Numbered from the stretch's first letter, positions 12,071 to 24,810 are shown. The stretch: DNA of 64,000 nt from Solen grandis (GCA_021229015.1 CM037783.1:54708650-54772649), one strand, 5' to 3'. The notes: generated by a model from the letters alone, not told the origin. Numbers and translations: made by a program.

Positions 12071-14355
12071 CCATTTGTTTGCTTCAAGAGACAAGCTCTG
12101 GATAACCATGATGCCATGCATCTTCAAAGAAGTTCTGAAGCGTACTTATGCATGTTCTGCAATTACAATGTCTTCAGCAAGAATCTACTGCTGCAGCAGC
12201 ACATGAGGCTTCATCCAGATTACAACCCTGCAGAATGCTCTGAAGCTGATACAAGGGTCAGTACTGCAGAGCTAATGGAAATGGAGGAACTTGAAGAGAG
12301 GGAATTGTCTGAAGATACCAGAAAAACTGTCAACATTAGGGAGGAGAATAATAACACTGATGTTTATGAAAGTGGTTATGAGGGCCAAGATGGAATAATT
12401 GACTTCTCCAAGGGCCATACACCATATGGTGGACGAACATCAACTCCATTATCTGTGAAGACTCTGAACAACAACAGCATGAAGGCTTCACCATCAAACA
12501 ACAATAACAATAGTAAGACTGGATTGCCGTGTGAGTGGTGTTCCACAACTTTTCCTAACCTGGCTACTCTCTACCAGCATGCACAAACATCCCATCCTGC
12601 TCAGCTAAAGGCACAAGAAGCTGGGGATATTGTTGCACAGCAAACCTCATCCAAGTCATCCCAGCTAGAGAAGATTGTCAGAGAGAGGCAGAAAGAGTAC
12701 CAGGTATATCATCAGTTCATGTCACGCCAGCAACCTCAGATACAGCAGCAGATTCAGAACCAACTTCAGTCTCAGAGTCTGGTGCGCCGTTACATCCCTC
12801 TGGCCCCAAAGCCTCAGACTCAGTCTTCACCTCAGTCTTCACCTCAGATGCCTGTTCAGAATGATGGTCAGGGTCAACTAAATTTAGGCCAGCTTTCTCC
12901 GAATCAACTAGCAGCAATGAGGGCAAGAAAAAGTGCTAGTCAGCAAAGGAAGGCAAGGTCTTTTCAGTGTACAAAGTGCTCCTTCACTGCTCCAAATGCT
13001 GTGACTTATCTTCGACATCTTGAGAGACATGGAAGCAACTGCAAGCATACATGTTTGTACTGTGACTACAGCATTGACCGCTTAAACTTGCTGTACCAGC
13101 ACATGAAGGGGACACATGGTAGTAAATGGCAGGGAACAACAGAAGAGAAGATCATTCTCAGTGTCCATAGTGAAGACAGCAATAATAACATCATTGAAAA
13201 TGTGAATGTTTCAGAAGACAATTCTGAGGAACTAAATGCAAGTTTCAACAGTAGCCATAATGATTCTTTGGAAGGTGAAGTTGAGATGAAAAGCACAAGT
13301 GATGGAGGAGCACTCTCTGCATACATTTCTAAGGGCATCAAACCTGTTCTAATCCTGAGAGAAGAAACCAACTGGCGTGGTACACCTGTGCAAATCTGTA
13401 GTCTTGATGGACGCAAGCACTATAAGTGTCCTCATTGTTTCTACATTAATAGTAATGCAGCCAACACAACCAATCATGTTCGGCAACATGGACTGAACAA
13501 GAAGTACAAGTGTCAAGATTGTGACTACAGTGTTGACAATTTCAAGCACATTCAACACCACCAAGAAACAATCCACCCTAAAGAACCCAATTTCATCCTC
13601 ATGAATGCACCTCAGTCTTCTTCCATCTTGGTGGATGACTTCACTGGTGAAGGTGATAATGAAAGCATGACAGAGGCATCTGGCAATCAACAGAAAACAG
13701 GAAGCTCTAAATCTACCAGCTACACTTGTCCAAAGTGTCCCTACAAAACTGTTGAGAAGATGAAGTTCCAGATTCATCTAGAAAGACACAGTCATGAGGG
13801 CAAATACGAGTGTCAACTTTGTGACTACAGTGTAGACAAATATACATTTTTGCGCCAGCATGCAAAGCTCCACAACCGCAAATTCATGAGCTCTGAGAAT
13901 CAAATGGAGACTGGAGATAACAGTGAAATGTCCTTTGAAGATTATACTGCTGTCAATAGAAATACCAGTCAAAATAGGCAAGCAGAGAAGGTGAGATTTA
14001 GATGTGCTGTGTGCCCATACTATACATTGGTGAAGGCAGACATCTTGAAGCATCGACAAAGCCATGTAGAGAAGAGCCCTTATGCCTGTCAGATGTGTTC
14101 TTTTAGCAGTGACAAAACTAGTGAACTTGAAGAGCATGTGAAGTTCCATCAGACCAGAGAATCAAAGTCTGCAGAGCAGTACCATGATGTAACACTAGAT
14201 CCCCACAATGACAGTTATAAACTGATTCAGCAGCTTTCTGAAGAAGGTAGAATGGAAATTGAGAATGATGAGGAGGGTGATGAAATGATGGAAGATGCTG
14301 GTGAAGATATGGAAGAGTATGAAGAAATGGGTGACCTTGGGGATAGTGTTGAAGA
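12071..14355 (+). CDS. Polydactyl C2H2 zinc-finger protein, part 2 (middle, +1 frame)
   Basis: This continues the same protein. Removing one CTGC copy joins KCEIC to PFVCFKRQALDNHDAMHL, a perfect C2H2 finger with histidines at 12107-12109 and 12119-12121. Ten more fingers follow: about 12146-12214, 12525-12594, then four pairs at about 12961-13115, 13420-13573, 13720-13873 and 13996-14151. Second members of most pairs share a CDYS-D signature. A Q/S/P-rich linker (about 12712-12960) lies between fingers, and an IIDFSK motif occurs near 12392. The segment ends in a strongly acidic tract (about 14240-14360). The ATG at 12056 overlaps part 1 and is not a credible separate start. At about 14356-14358 the frame shifts by -1; the open frame itself runs to a stop at 14393-14395. 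Confidence 0.85.
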
Positions 14356-14358
14356 TGT

Positions 14359-16188
14359 GATGATGAAGAAATGGCACTTATGGAAGAAGAATTGAGAGAC
14401 AGTATAAAAGAGATGGAAGCTGAAAAAGGTGCTGAAAGAAACTTAAATGCAGAAGGTGCTTTTGATAGTGATATTCAGTTTCGTAACTTCAAGTGCAAGG
14501 ATTGTCCATATAGCAGTAACAGTAACACAGAATACAGAAAACACTGCAGATTGCATGGTATGAATTACAAATACAAGTGTGACTTTTGCAATTACAGCCT
14601 TGACAGGGTCAACCTCATTTCACAGCATCGCAAACTTCATTTCCAAGAACCTGGGTTTGAACAAGCACCACTGATTGCTAGCTTGTTGAACAAAGAGCAT
14701 GAAGATTATGAATCCTCTTTGGCAAAGGCTGGAAATGAAGTAGCCTATCCACCATCTGAAAGTGGTGCAAAAAATGCCACTGATGATTCTTCTGAGTTCA
14801 ACTACCTGTACCAGAAATCTGCTGGTGGGTCGGATGACAAAGTGAGATATGCATGCAACAAGTGCCCATACAAATGTCAGGCCCTGAAGAGTTTCAAATG
14901 TCATATTCAGATGCATGGGTTGACTCGCAAATACCGATGTGACTATTGCGACTGGAGCACCAACAGACTCAATCTCCTTTACCAACATCGCAAGGTCCAC
15001 ACGCTTGAACCAGGCTATGATCCAGCCCCAGGTGATATTGTCTTTCTGAATAGAGAATTCATTCTTGATAATGACAGCAATGGTGGTGGAGTTGTTGGAG
15101 TGGCCATGGTGAATTATTCAGAGACCCCCTTCACAGGTGGAGAATTGAATCAGTTGCAGTCCCCAAAGGCCTCTCAGGGACAGAAGATGTATTATTGCAA
15201 GTTATGTCCTTTCAAGAGTGAAAGTGTAAATACATATTCTTACCATAAGAGACTTCACTGCATTCAGGCACAGTACAGTTGCTCAGAGTGTTCATACAGC
15301 ATCAATAATATTACCTCACTAAAAGAACATATCAAACTTCACAAGAAGGAGAGAGAGATAATGAAGTCCTCAGCATCTGAGAATATTACTCGTCACAAGT
15401 GTCCAAAATGTCCCTATAGTTCACCAAATAAAAATATGCTGGTGAACCACACGACTCTCCATTCATCTGGACGCCAGCATAATTGTGACCAGTGTGACTT
15501 CAGCTGCGATCAGCAGAGTCTGTTGAAACTTCACACCAAGGTCCATCTAGAGGGCTACTCTGATTCTGACTCCCAAGAGGAACTAGAACTGATGATGAAG
15601 AGGAGCCCAAGTGTGATTGGTCCACAGGTGTTTCTGAACAACTCCGGTATGCAAGATCTCGACAGTGACTCCAATGAAGAAATCAAGCAGGAGCATAAAT
15701 GTGACAAATGTCCATTCAGTACTCCGTCCAAGGATGAGCTGAGTAACCACACTGAGCACCATTCATCCCAGAACAAAAACACATGTATGTACTGCACATT
15801 CAGTTGTGGGAAAGATGATGAACTTCTTGATCATGTCCAAGTTCATTTTCCTGCGACAAAAGTTGATAAAGATATGCTGAAACTTTTGAAACGCCAGAGT
15901 AACAGCTCCAAAAGGAACATCTCAAAAACCTTGAGTGATGCTGACCTGAAGAAGGAAGTGGAAGAAGGGAAGTCATCTGAAAATAATGGTGAGCCAGATT
16001 CAACGGTTGAAGAATCCATGAAAGAAGAAAATTCACAAAAAAGTTCTGACAACCAAGAAAAGACAGAGACCATGAAAGAAAGTGAGAAGACCAAGGTCTA
16101 TGTTTGTCAATATTGTGAAAGAGAATTTGACAGTAAACCGACCATGTTGCAGCATGAGAAACAGCATTTAGTAGGCTCTCAGTTCTAA
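14359..16188 (+). CDS. Polydactyl C2H2 zinc-finger protein, part 3 (C-terminal)
   Basis: This resumes in the same frame as part 1, so the two upstream shifts compensate. Eleven C2H2 fingers are seen: five pairs (about 14490-14640, 14850-15000, 15190-15340, 15395-15546, 15696-15846) and one isolated terminal finger (about 16100-16170, YVCQYCEREF start) six residues before the TAA stop at 16186-16188. First fingers of pairs carry KCPY/CPF, second ones CDxC-type with NLL-QH. A charged K/E/S-rich linker (about 15855-16095) separates the last finger, as in REST, which also has a distant single C-terminal finger; that likeness is architectural only. The ATG at 14371 is internal, since acidic coding (DDEE) precedes it. 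No intron is apparent in the whole 8-kb coding region. Confidence 0.85.
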   Translation, partial: DDEEMALMEEELRDSIKEMEAEKGAERNLNAEGAFDSDIQFRNFKCKDCPYSSNSNTEYRKHCRLHGMNYKYKCDFCNYSLDRVNLISQHRKLHFQEPGFEQAPLIASLLNKEHEDYESSLAKAGNEVAYPPSESGAKNATDDSSEFNYLYQKSAGGSDDKVRYACNKCPYKCQALKSFKCHIQMHGLTRKYRCDYCDWSTNRLNLLYQHRKVHTLEPGYDPAPGDIVFLNREFILDNDSNGGGVVGVAMVNYSETPFTGGELNQLQSPKASQGQKMYYCKLCPFKSESVNTYSYHKRLHCIQAQYSCSECSYSINNITSLKEHIKLHKKEREIMKSSASENITRHKCPKCPYSSPNKNMLVNHTTLHSSGRQHNCDQCDFSCDQQSLLKLHTKVHLEGYSDSDSQEELELMMKRSPSVIGPQVFLNNSGMQDLDSDSNEEIKQEHKCDKCPFSTPSKDELSNHTEHHSSQNKNTCMYCTFSCGKDDELLDHVQVHFPATKVDKDMLKLLKRQSNSSKRNISKTLSDADLKKEVEEGKSSENNGEPDSTVEESMKEENSQKSSDNQEKTETMKESEKTKVYVCQYCEREFDSKPTMLQHEKQHLVGSQF

Positions 16189-17900
16189 AAAGACTGTCAA
16201 TACTTTTTCTAAACATATCAAGAGAACCAATAGATATATTCCATATTTACATACCATGGAACAAACTGATATTCTTTGATAATATCAAAAATATAAACAC
16301 TGAACAAACCAAAATGAATCAAATTTACAGTACTTTCTTCATTACATATCATTCAAGACTCATTAACTGATTTTATATGTGACTATCTTCAAATAGAAAC
16401 TGCTGCTTGAGACTGTTAGGTTATGTCTGTGTGTGAAAACTTGAGACTTTGCGTGTTTCATGCGTGTTAACTCTTTAGTGCTACCCAGAAGAAAATGAAC
16501 TGGTATTTAATGCCTTCCATAAAGTGCCTATACAGACATGATTTGTGTGTGTAGATAGTGTGATATTCAAACTAGTGCCTCTTGAACACTTATTGCGTAT
16601 ATTCCATGGAAGAACTGGTAAAGTGAAGAGGGCACCTGACATTTCTGTAAAGGCTGCTGATAAAAATGTGTTGGGACCATCCAGAGAAAATATCAGGGAC
16701 CAATAATTGGACCAGCCAAATTAAGAAGGGACCAATAATTTGTTGATTTTTATCAACTTTCATGTTATAAAGTTTACATATTTTTAAATTGTCTGTCAAG
16801 TTTACATCGATTTTTTAATGTTACATTCCATGAACAATATGCAGTATTTGTCTTCCAGAAATATTTTATTAAAGAGATATTCAGAATAATCTGTAGAAAT
16901 TGATGTATTTTTGATAATTGACTTATTAGTCTAACTCAAGTATGAAAGTGCCTAAACATTTCTTTTTGTTTAAGTTTCTAATGTCAAACTTTTTGTCAAG
17001 TCTCGTGCAATTTTTGGAAGCCAGATTAGTCTTAGGGTTTAATAATTGTTGTAGCTGCTCAAATTGCAGTTTGAATAGGGTTCATCTTGTTACAAATACA
17101 GTGAAACACATGTAGATTGTAAGTTACTTGTGCTTATGACTCTTATGCTTGTAGTGGAACTAGTCGAAATAGAAATTTGCAATTTTATATTATAGTCATT
17201 CATTGCTTTTATCTAAGCTTTGTAAATCTGAGATTGTGAAATGGCCATTTAAGCAGGAATTAGTACAAATTCCGTTGTATAAAATGTTTAGAGTCTGGCT
17301 GTTTCAATTTGAAATATAGTCATTTTTGAAAAGTAAATATTTTGTTTCATGTAAATATTGTCTGTAATACTTGACTTTTTATCCTTTTCATTTTTATCCT
17401 GCATGCTTATAAACTGTGTTCTTGGTCATCTCTAATCATAAAACCATTCACCAATAAATTTCAAAACAAAATGGTAAACAAACAAAATTTTAAATATATT
17501 TAATGATATTTCTCAAGTGTAGAATATTTGAAAATAAAGTTCAGCAGGAAATAAAGAAATTGTTCTTATTAAAATGAACATTATTTTTATCATCATCATT
17601 CAGTTTTGTTTGTAAAATTAAACATTATTTTTATGTTTTGGTCATCTTGTTTTTAAGTGCAATTAAACCCAAAAAAACTCTGTATATGTATGTAATATTT
17701 TGCTAATTGTAATCACTATATACAAAATATTAACCATTTTGACACATTCAAAGTGGATAAACAAATCAATGTCTTCCAATTTGTATAGATTTTAGAATAG
17801 AAATTTGTAGTATAAAAGGTTATATCCAAACTTTGTAAAAAGTGTTTTTGTATAAATAAAATGTGTATATATTTTGGTAGTATATGGGGTTACAGATTTA
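16189..17900 (+). other. 3'UTR of the zinc-finger gene with candidate poly(A) signals
   Basis: AT-rich non-coding DNA follows the stop. Candidate AATAAA signals are at 17453-17458, 17533-17538, 17550-17555 and 17855-17860. The last is followed by a T/G-rich tract and is a plausible main site, giving a 3'UTR of about 1.7 kb. Which signal is used cannot be read from the sequence. Confidence 0.45.
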
Positions 17901-20844
17901 TGCAAATTTTTATTGTTACCATATCCAGATGGCTTCCAATTGATCAATTTGCTCTGATCTTCATTTGGATAAAATTTATCCTAACATGTTTGTATTGTAT
18001 GATATTCCATCCTTGTTTTTACAAGTCCTGGTTTCAGAAAATATAACAAAATTTTGTATGTTCCAATCTTTTTGAATAATCATAGACTGATGATATGTTA
18101 CAAAATATTTTTTTTTTATTATTGGGGAATTCAGAATGAACAATTATGTTGAAAATGAACAATCCTGGTGTCATAACTTTGATTGTACACTTGGTTACAT
18201 TTTACATTTGTTGCCTTAAAACATTTCAGCATCAGAAGTGTTTGAATATTTCCTTGATCTTTTTTGTATATTTCTTATATAGTTTATGTTAATTAGTTGT
18301 TTATAATTAGATTAATTAAATGTTTATTTAAAATCAATAAGAAGAGCTTGTGTTTATTTCATTGTGGAATCAAATGACTGTGAAAGGGAATGTTTCTATT
18401 TTCTTTGAGCAAAATAAGGAAAGATCAAAATACTTGGGATCTTTTAAACTTTATAAAGCTCATGAAATAAATAAACCCCAAGAATCTGTTGTATATACAC
18501 CACATCAGAGGACGACATTTTTTATAGTTTGTGTTGAGCAAAAAAGTCATTTTTTAAGTATTTCTTGTAAAACCTAAATGAGACAAATGGAATAGTCCAA
18601 AGTGTTAGAACAGAGCAGTTGACTATGATGTAAGAGGTGTGTTATCTGGTTGAAGCCCCACAGGCTGTATTCAGACAATACATTTAAAGTTGTTTACAAA
18701 ATATGTTAAAAGGTTGAATTTACAGAAATGACTCGGTGTAGCCATTTTGTCTTTAGACTATCAATGCGCATTGAGAAATTTCGTCTCATTTGATTGATGA
18801 GTGGTGAAATTAACATACACCAAATGTCTTTATAGGCCTACCTGTGGAAGTTGTCTCACAGTCGCGCATTTGGTGTTTACCGCAATGTGCGTAGAATCTG
18901 CACAGGATCTGATAAAAAAAATTTCTTTGTCTATGGGCAAATTAAATAAACTTTTACGTGCAGTTGATAATGTTGAGAAGTCTTGACAGCTTCAATTGTT
19001 TTATAGGGGAATCACCTTGCCGGGAATGATAAAGATAAAAGCATAGTTGGTCTTGTATTCAGTTTGGAATGTCACTAACACCCTGATATAGGCACAGTTA
19101 AGTTATGCAGCATTTCTTTCTTAGAAAAATCATAGTTGATAAATAACACCGGTACACTGAAAGTGTATGAAATAGTATACCAGGATGCAATGCAACTTTA
19201 TGAAGTTGTTTTTATGGGTGGTTTCCTGGAGAATGAGTAGAGAAAGGAGTGAAAAGATTCCAGTTGTATTTGAACAAAAGGAAATTATTGCTGAAAACCC
19301 TTTTTTTTTGTTTTTTGTTTTTTTGTTTATTAGAATTGATTTTTCTTCACAGGCATTTATTCCACATGAAAGTTAAACTAGAAAGGCCCATCTTGTATGC
19401 ATACAGCAACATTCCATGTAGACACAGTAGAGACAAAATGTTTTATTGTTTATTATTATCATGCCTATTGTACAGTCATGAGTTAATATATTGTTTGATA
19501 ATTTTATGAAACTTTTTTTTTCAAATGAAGACTCATTGTTATTACATAAGCATAAAAACTGTTACATTTGTTCACTATAAGCCAAATTTGTCTGGGTATA
19601 TTAATGGTTTATAGATTTTATCCACAGAATGCAAGATGTTATTGAACAGGACTCTTTCATTGAAGATCAATGGAGTTCTCTTTCTTTGATAAATGTCTAT
19701 ATTTACCATATTTGTGAAAAAAAATATATTGTTATATTATTGAATTCTATTATGTATAAAGCAGAAACAGGATCATGTCTTTACAACAATCAATATACAG
19801 AAGTTCAGAAAGACTCAGTGTTCAGGTTTGTAAAAATTAAAAAAAAAAGAAAAAAAAAAGTTTTGTCATTGATAATTAGGGGTTGACAATCAAAGGGAGG
19901 TAATACAGATTTACAACATTTTTGAAATCATGGTGCTTATATAATACCTACAGTGCCTTATTATTGTTAGGCTGAGCACCTACCTGGAAGTTATCAGTAT
20001 AAACATATATTTTTTCGCATTATTTTGTTTTTTTACCATGTCTTATTTTTGCTAAGGATTTTTTTCAAAACTATTGAGAACAATAAATAATTATTTGAAG
20101 ATGCACATTTTTTTGCTGTTGTTAGCTTATTGCACACTTACTATTTATTTTCCATTCCATTTAAGAGGGCTAAAATAAAGAAATGCATTTTCTATCTAAA
20201 GCATATTCTGCTTCCTTTTTTTTTTTAAATTCCTCTATCAACCAGTATGTATAGTTTCGCAATGATTTGTCTTTTCATGCTTTTAATTTTCTAATGATTC
20301 CTTTTATTATTTATATTACATATATAGCTTTATCCTTGTATTAGTAGATCTAAATTAGCTAGGATTTTTTGTTCTCTTTTTAACTCATTAAAAGTTGATC
20401 CAGTCATTAATTACCATAAAAGATAAAGACATGCATGATTGAACAATATTTTTCTTTACATTTTACATAGAATTGCCTTATTTAGCTACAGGCTAAAATT
20501 AAAACATAACACAAAATTAATATTTGTTTATATAATGGTAAAGAAATTGAAAGATATGTACTTTGAATGATATGTAATTTATAATGATATATTTAATGTT
20601 TATAAAAGAGAACAAGAAGATTCCGAGGACTGTAGTGGGGGTTATACTAGTCTTATTGTCCCAAAATTATTATGTTCTTTTTCTTTTATTTTTCATACAA
20701 TGCAAGGTCAAGTTACCTGACCTGCGATCACTTTCATATATCTATGCAATAACAAAATATGTCAATAAAATTATTTACAAATGATACTGTAGTGTTTGCT
20801 TGATTGTGACCTGCCATCATAATTTTGTGTAACAATTCTGTTTT
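17901..20844. other. AT-rich intergenic stretch
   Basis: No coding exon or RNA gene is recognised. It contains homopolymer T and A runs and short unconvincing open frames. A tRNA-like segment near 18610-18665 (a box-B-like GGTTGAAGCC) could be a SINE remnant but is too weak to annotate alone. Confidence 0.45.
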
Positions 20845-22107
20845 TAGCTCACCTGAGCACAACGATGGTATGTAGCATCATCTTATGGGCCATTACCAAG
20901 ATTGTACAAATCATAGCCCTACGGTGATAAATGACCCCGCACCAGGGGTCACTTGTTTTACATAGAGTTATATAGGAAAAACTTTAAAAATCTTCTTCTA
21001 TGAATCCATTAGGCCTAGAGCTTAGATATTTGGTATGTAGCATCATCTTATGGTTCATTACCAAGATTGTTCAAATCATAGCCAAACGGTGATAAATGCC
21101 CCCGCAATAGGGGTCACTTGTTTTACATAGAGTTATATAGGAAAAGCTTTAAAAATCTTCTTCTATGAATCCATAAGGCCTAGAGATTAGATATTTGGTA
21201 TGAAGCATCATCTTATGGTTCATTACCAAGATTGTACAAATCATGACCCTATGGTGATAAATGACCCCGCACCATGGGTCACTTGTTTTACATAGAGTTA
21301 TATAGAAAAAACTTTAAAAATCTTCTTCTATGAATCCATTAGGCCTAGAGCTTAGATATTTGGTATGTAGCATCATCTTATGGGCCATAACCAAGATTGT
21401 ACAAATCATAGCCCTACGATGATAAATGACCCCGCACCAGGGGTCACTTGTTTTATATAGAGTTATATAGGAAAATCTTTAAAAATCTTCTTCCATGAAT
21501 CCATAGGCCTAGAGATTAGATATTTGATATGAAGCATCATCTTATGGTTTATTACCAAGATTGTACAAATCATACCCTATGGTGATAAATGACCCCGCAG
21601 CAGGGGTCACTTGTTTTACATAGAGTTATATAGGAAAATCTTTAAAAATCTTCTTCTATGAATCCATAAGGCCTAGAGATTAGATATTTGATATGAAGCA
21701 TCATCTTATGGTTTATTACCAAGATTGTACAAATCATGACCCTATGGTGATAAATGCCCTCGCACCAGGGGTCACTTGTTTAACATAGAGTTATATAGGA
21801 AAATCTTTAAAAATCTTCTTCTATGAATCCATTAGGCCTAGAGCTTAGATATTTGGTATGTAGCGACATCTAATGGTTCATTATCAAGATTTTCAAAATG
21901 GTGGCCCTTTGGAGATAAATGACCCCGCACTAAGTCTTCTCCTCTGAAACCATAAGGCCCAGTGCTTATATATTTGGTGTGTAGTATTGTCAGGGCTAAA
22001 ATGTTTAAGATTGAGTTATATCAGAATTCTTGTCTGTTTAAAAACCTTGTAATCAGTTGTAGCAATGGTACTCAGGTGAGCGATCCAGGGCCATCATGGC
22101 CCTCTTG
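20845..22107 (+). mobile_element. Hairpin/tandem-array element, family A, copy 1
   Basis: It begins TAGCTCACCTGAGCAC but the 5' hairpin is cut after its first arm and joins straight into the tandem array. About six to seven units of roughly 165 bp follow (ATTTGGTATGTAGCATC words at 21026, 21191, 21356 and so on). The 3' end has CTCAGGTGAGC (inverse of the 5' start), a perfect hairpin GGGCCAT-C-ATGGCCC (22088-22102), then TCTTG and TTT. It has no coding capacity. The plan matches non-autonomous Helentron/Helitron-like elements with internal satellites. Confidence 0.75.
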
Positions 22108-22210
22108 TTTCACAGAAGTGGGGGCTGTCTATATAGGAATCATGCTGGTTATGTCCCGTCCTACACTCACATTACATGAAGACAAGGGGGATGTGGGGGT
22201 ATTTATCATC

Positions 22211-23832
22211 TTAACCCTTTCCCTCATATAGACTCATTTTGACGCACTCAATAGGTCCCACATAAAACCTAATCTGCAGAAAACCACAGTTAAACCTTAC
22301 CAAATTTAATTACAAAATCCTCATTTCCAGACCACTGAGGAGCAGCGAACAGCATAAAACCTGATCAGCCTGTGAGTTACTCGCAGGCTGATCTGGTTTT
22401 TAGCTCACATGAGCACAACGTGCTCAAGGTGAGCTTTTCTGATCGCCTTTTGTCCGGCGTCCGTCGTCCGTGCGTGCGTCCGGCGTCAACAATTGCTTCA
22501 AACAACATCTCCTCCTAAACGGCTTGGCCAATTTGAAAATTTTTTTGCAGGAATGTTCCTTGGATGAAGCTCTACTAAAGTTGTATAAATGGTTCTGGTC
22601 CATCGCATAATTAGGTCACAGGAGCTAAAAATAGATTTTAAAAATGAAAATTTAAAAAATCTTCTTCTCTGAAACCACAAGGCCTAGCCTTTTGATTTTT
22701 GGTATGTAGCATGATCTTATGACTCTCTACCAGGATTGTACAAATTATGACCCTGGGGTCAAAATTGGCCCCGCCCCAGGGGTCACTTGATTTCACATAG
22801 GCTAATATAGGAAAAACTTGAAAAAATCTTCTTCTCCAAAACCACAAGGCCTAGCCTTTTGATTTTTGGTATGTAGCATCATCTTATGGGCCACTACCAA
22901 GATTGTACAAATCATAGCCCTATGGTGATAAATGACCCCGCACCAGGGGTCACTTGTTTTACATAGAGTTATATAGGAAAATCTTAAAAAATCTTCTTCC
23001 ATGAATGCATAAGGCCTAGAGCTTAGATATTTGGTATGAAGCATCATCTTATGGGCCACTACCAAGATTGTACAAATCATAGCCCTATGGTGATAAATGA
23101 CCCCGCACCAGGGGTCACTTGTTTTACATAGAGTTATATAGGAAAATCTTAAAAAAATCTTCTTCATGAATGCATAAGGCCTAGAGCTTAGATATTTGGT
23201 ATGTAGCATCATCTTATGGGCCACTACCAAGATTGTACAAATCATAGCCCTATGGTGATAAATGACCCCGCACCAGGGGTCACTTGTTTTACATAGAGTT
23301 AAATTGGAAAATCTTAAAAAAATCTTCTTCCATGAATGCATAAGGCCTAGAGCTTAGATATTTGGTATGAAGCATCATCTTATGGGCCACTACCAAGATT
23401 GTACAAATCATAGCCCTATGGTGATAAATGACCCCGCACCAGGGGTCATTTGTTTTACATAGAGTTAAATAGGAAAATCTTAAAAAATCTTCTTCTATGA
23501 ATCAATAAGGCCTAGAGCTAAGATTTTTGGTATGTAGTAGCATCTAATGGTTCATTACAAAGATTTTCAAAGTCTTGGCCCTACGGTGATAAATGACCCT
23601 GCGCCCAAGTCTTCTCTGAAACCATATGGCCCATTGCTTAGATATTTGGTGTGTAGTATTGTCAGGGGTAAAATGTTTTAGATTAAGTTATATCAGAATC
23701 CTTGTCTGTTTAAAAACCTTGACATCAGTTGAAGCAATGGTACTCAGGTGAGCGATTCAGGGCCATCATGGCCCTCTTGTTTGCTGATCGCATAGGGTTT
23801 TTCATGGTGTCCTCTATGAGGGAAAGGGTTAA
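22211..23832 (+). mobile_element. TTAA-ended MITE (family 1), split by a family A element
   Basis: The left part (22211-22400) begins TTAACCCTTTCCCTCATA and the right part (about 23780-23832) ends TATGAGGGAAAGGGTTAA, its inverse. Between them sits a complete family A element, so the MITE was there first. Ends at TTAA suggest a piggyBac-type target site; no transposase is present. Confidence 0.8.
22401..23779 (+). mobile_element. Hairpin/tandem-array element, family A, copy 2 (full length)
   Basis: The 5' imperfect palindrome (22401-22436; arms TAGCTCAC/GTGAGCT and GAGCAC/GTGCTC) is followed by a CCGTCCG-rich tract (about 22450-22490), then six or more units of about 165 bp. Near the 3' end CTCAGGTGAGC (23743-23753) repeats the 5' arm in inverse. 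The 3' hairpin GGGCCATCATGGCCC (23760-23774) is followed by TCTTG and TTT. It is inserted in a T run of MITE family 1. Open frames on the minus strand (up to 179 codons) simply read through near-identical units and are not genes. Confidence 0.85.
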
Positions 23833-24539
23833 GTGATAGCTAAGGTTTGGAACCTGTATTGGGGTGATTAAAAATATATAACCAGATCATCATCTTACAC
23901 ATTACGTGTAATCTGATCTGGTTTATACTAGCTAAGATTATTTCCTGTAAGAAATCCTGGTTGATCAAAGTTTTAATTAAAGTAATTCAAAAGTATCTCT
24001 TCAGTTTATATTAGCAATTCTGTTCAACAGCTCATAGTTTTCACTAGTAATTTGTGCCTAACAGATTGTGTTTACCTGGAGGGATTCAAACCCAAAAGTT
24101 TCTTTTGCAGAGTCTTGAGTTCAACCGCTAGATAAAGGGCATCCCTTCAAAAGTAATCTCAACAAAGAGTGTGTTTCTTACGTGTGTGTGTGTGTGAGAT
24201 GGTCCCCAGTTCTTAGAAAATAAAAAAACTATTACATGCTAAGGCTCTTTATCTGGCCAATAGATTCAGTGAAAGAGCTCTTGAGAGACAGTATGGGGAG
24301 AGACGCTTAACAATGGTGAAAGTAATAGACTATTGTGGGTAGAAGTGAAAAGCGATACACAGTCCTGCAAGAATGACAACTGTGACATCATGAAAAGAAG
24401 GAATGCCAGTGTGGACAACTAACTGTGCTACCATACAACAGGATTCCCTCCCTTCAACCATGCCATCTCCCTAACAATTTTTTTTTCTGTTTTAAACCTT
24501 ATACTCGTATCATCACTCTAGCTATTCATTGGATGCCAT

Positions 24540-24810
24540 GTTTAAGGCTGATTCCAAGCCACGACATTCCAAAGTTGTAAAAAATGGCACTGGTATAGCT
24601 TTCTTGCTTGACGCTTGGCATAAAAGGGTAGTTCCAGGACTGGTTGGCCCAGTGTCAGGATAATGTGACTGGGTGTTGTATCATGCCACATGTCTACGGC
24701 ATGATACTGCAGTGTGGCAGCACTATATCTATCTCGAGAAGACATAGTTTGCAAATGACTAAAATACTGTCAATGTGATATTAAACCCAACAAACAAACA
24801 AACAAACAAA
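24540..24810 (+). mobile_element. SINE-like repeat with (AAAC)n tail
   Basis: The segment ends in a tandem AAAC tail (about 24788-24810) after a GATATTAAACCCAAC motif. Its body is dense in short inverted motifs (GGCATGATAC/GTATCATGCC). The layout resembles short interspersed elements common in mollusc genomes; the exact family is not assigned. Confidence 0.45.

Noticed and set aside
12055..12110. Programmed ribosomal frameshifting
   Set aside because: No slippery heptamer or clear downstream pseudoknot is seen; the shift coincides with an exact tandem duplication, typical of an indel.
14371..14373. ATG at 14371 as the start of a third zinc-finger gene
   Set aside because: The acidic linker continues in this frame just upstream (DDEE) and the frame equals that of part 1; a small indel is simpler.
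22802..23341. 179-codon minus-strand open frame
   Set aside because: It reads through three near-identical 165-bp family A units and has no features of a protein beyond the repeat.
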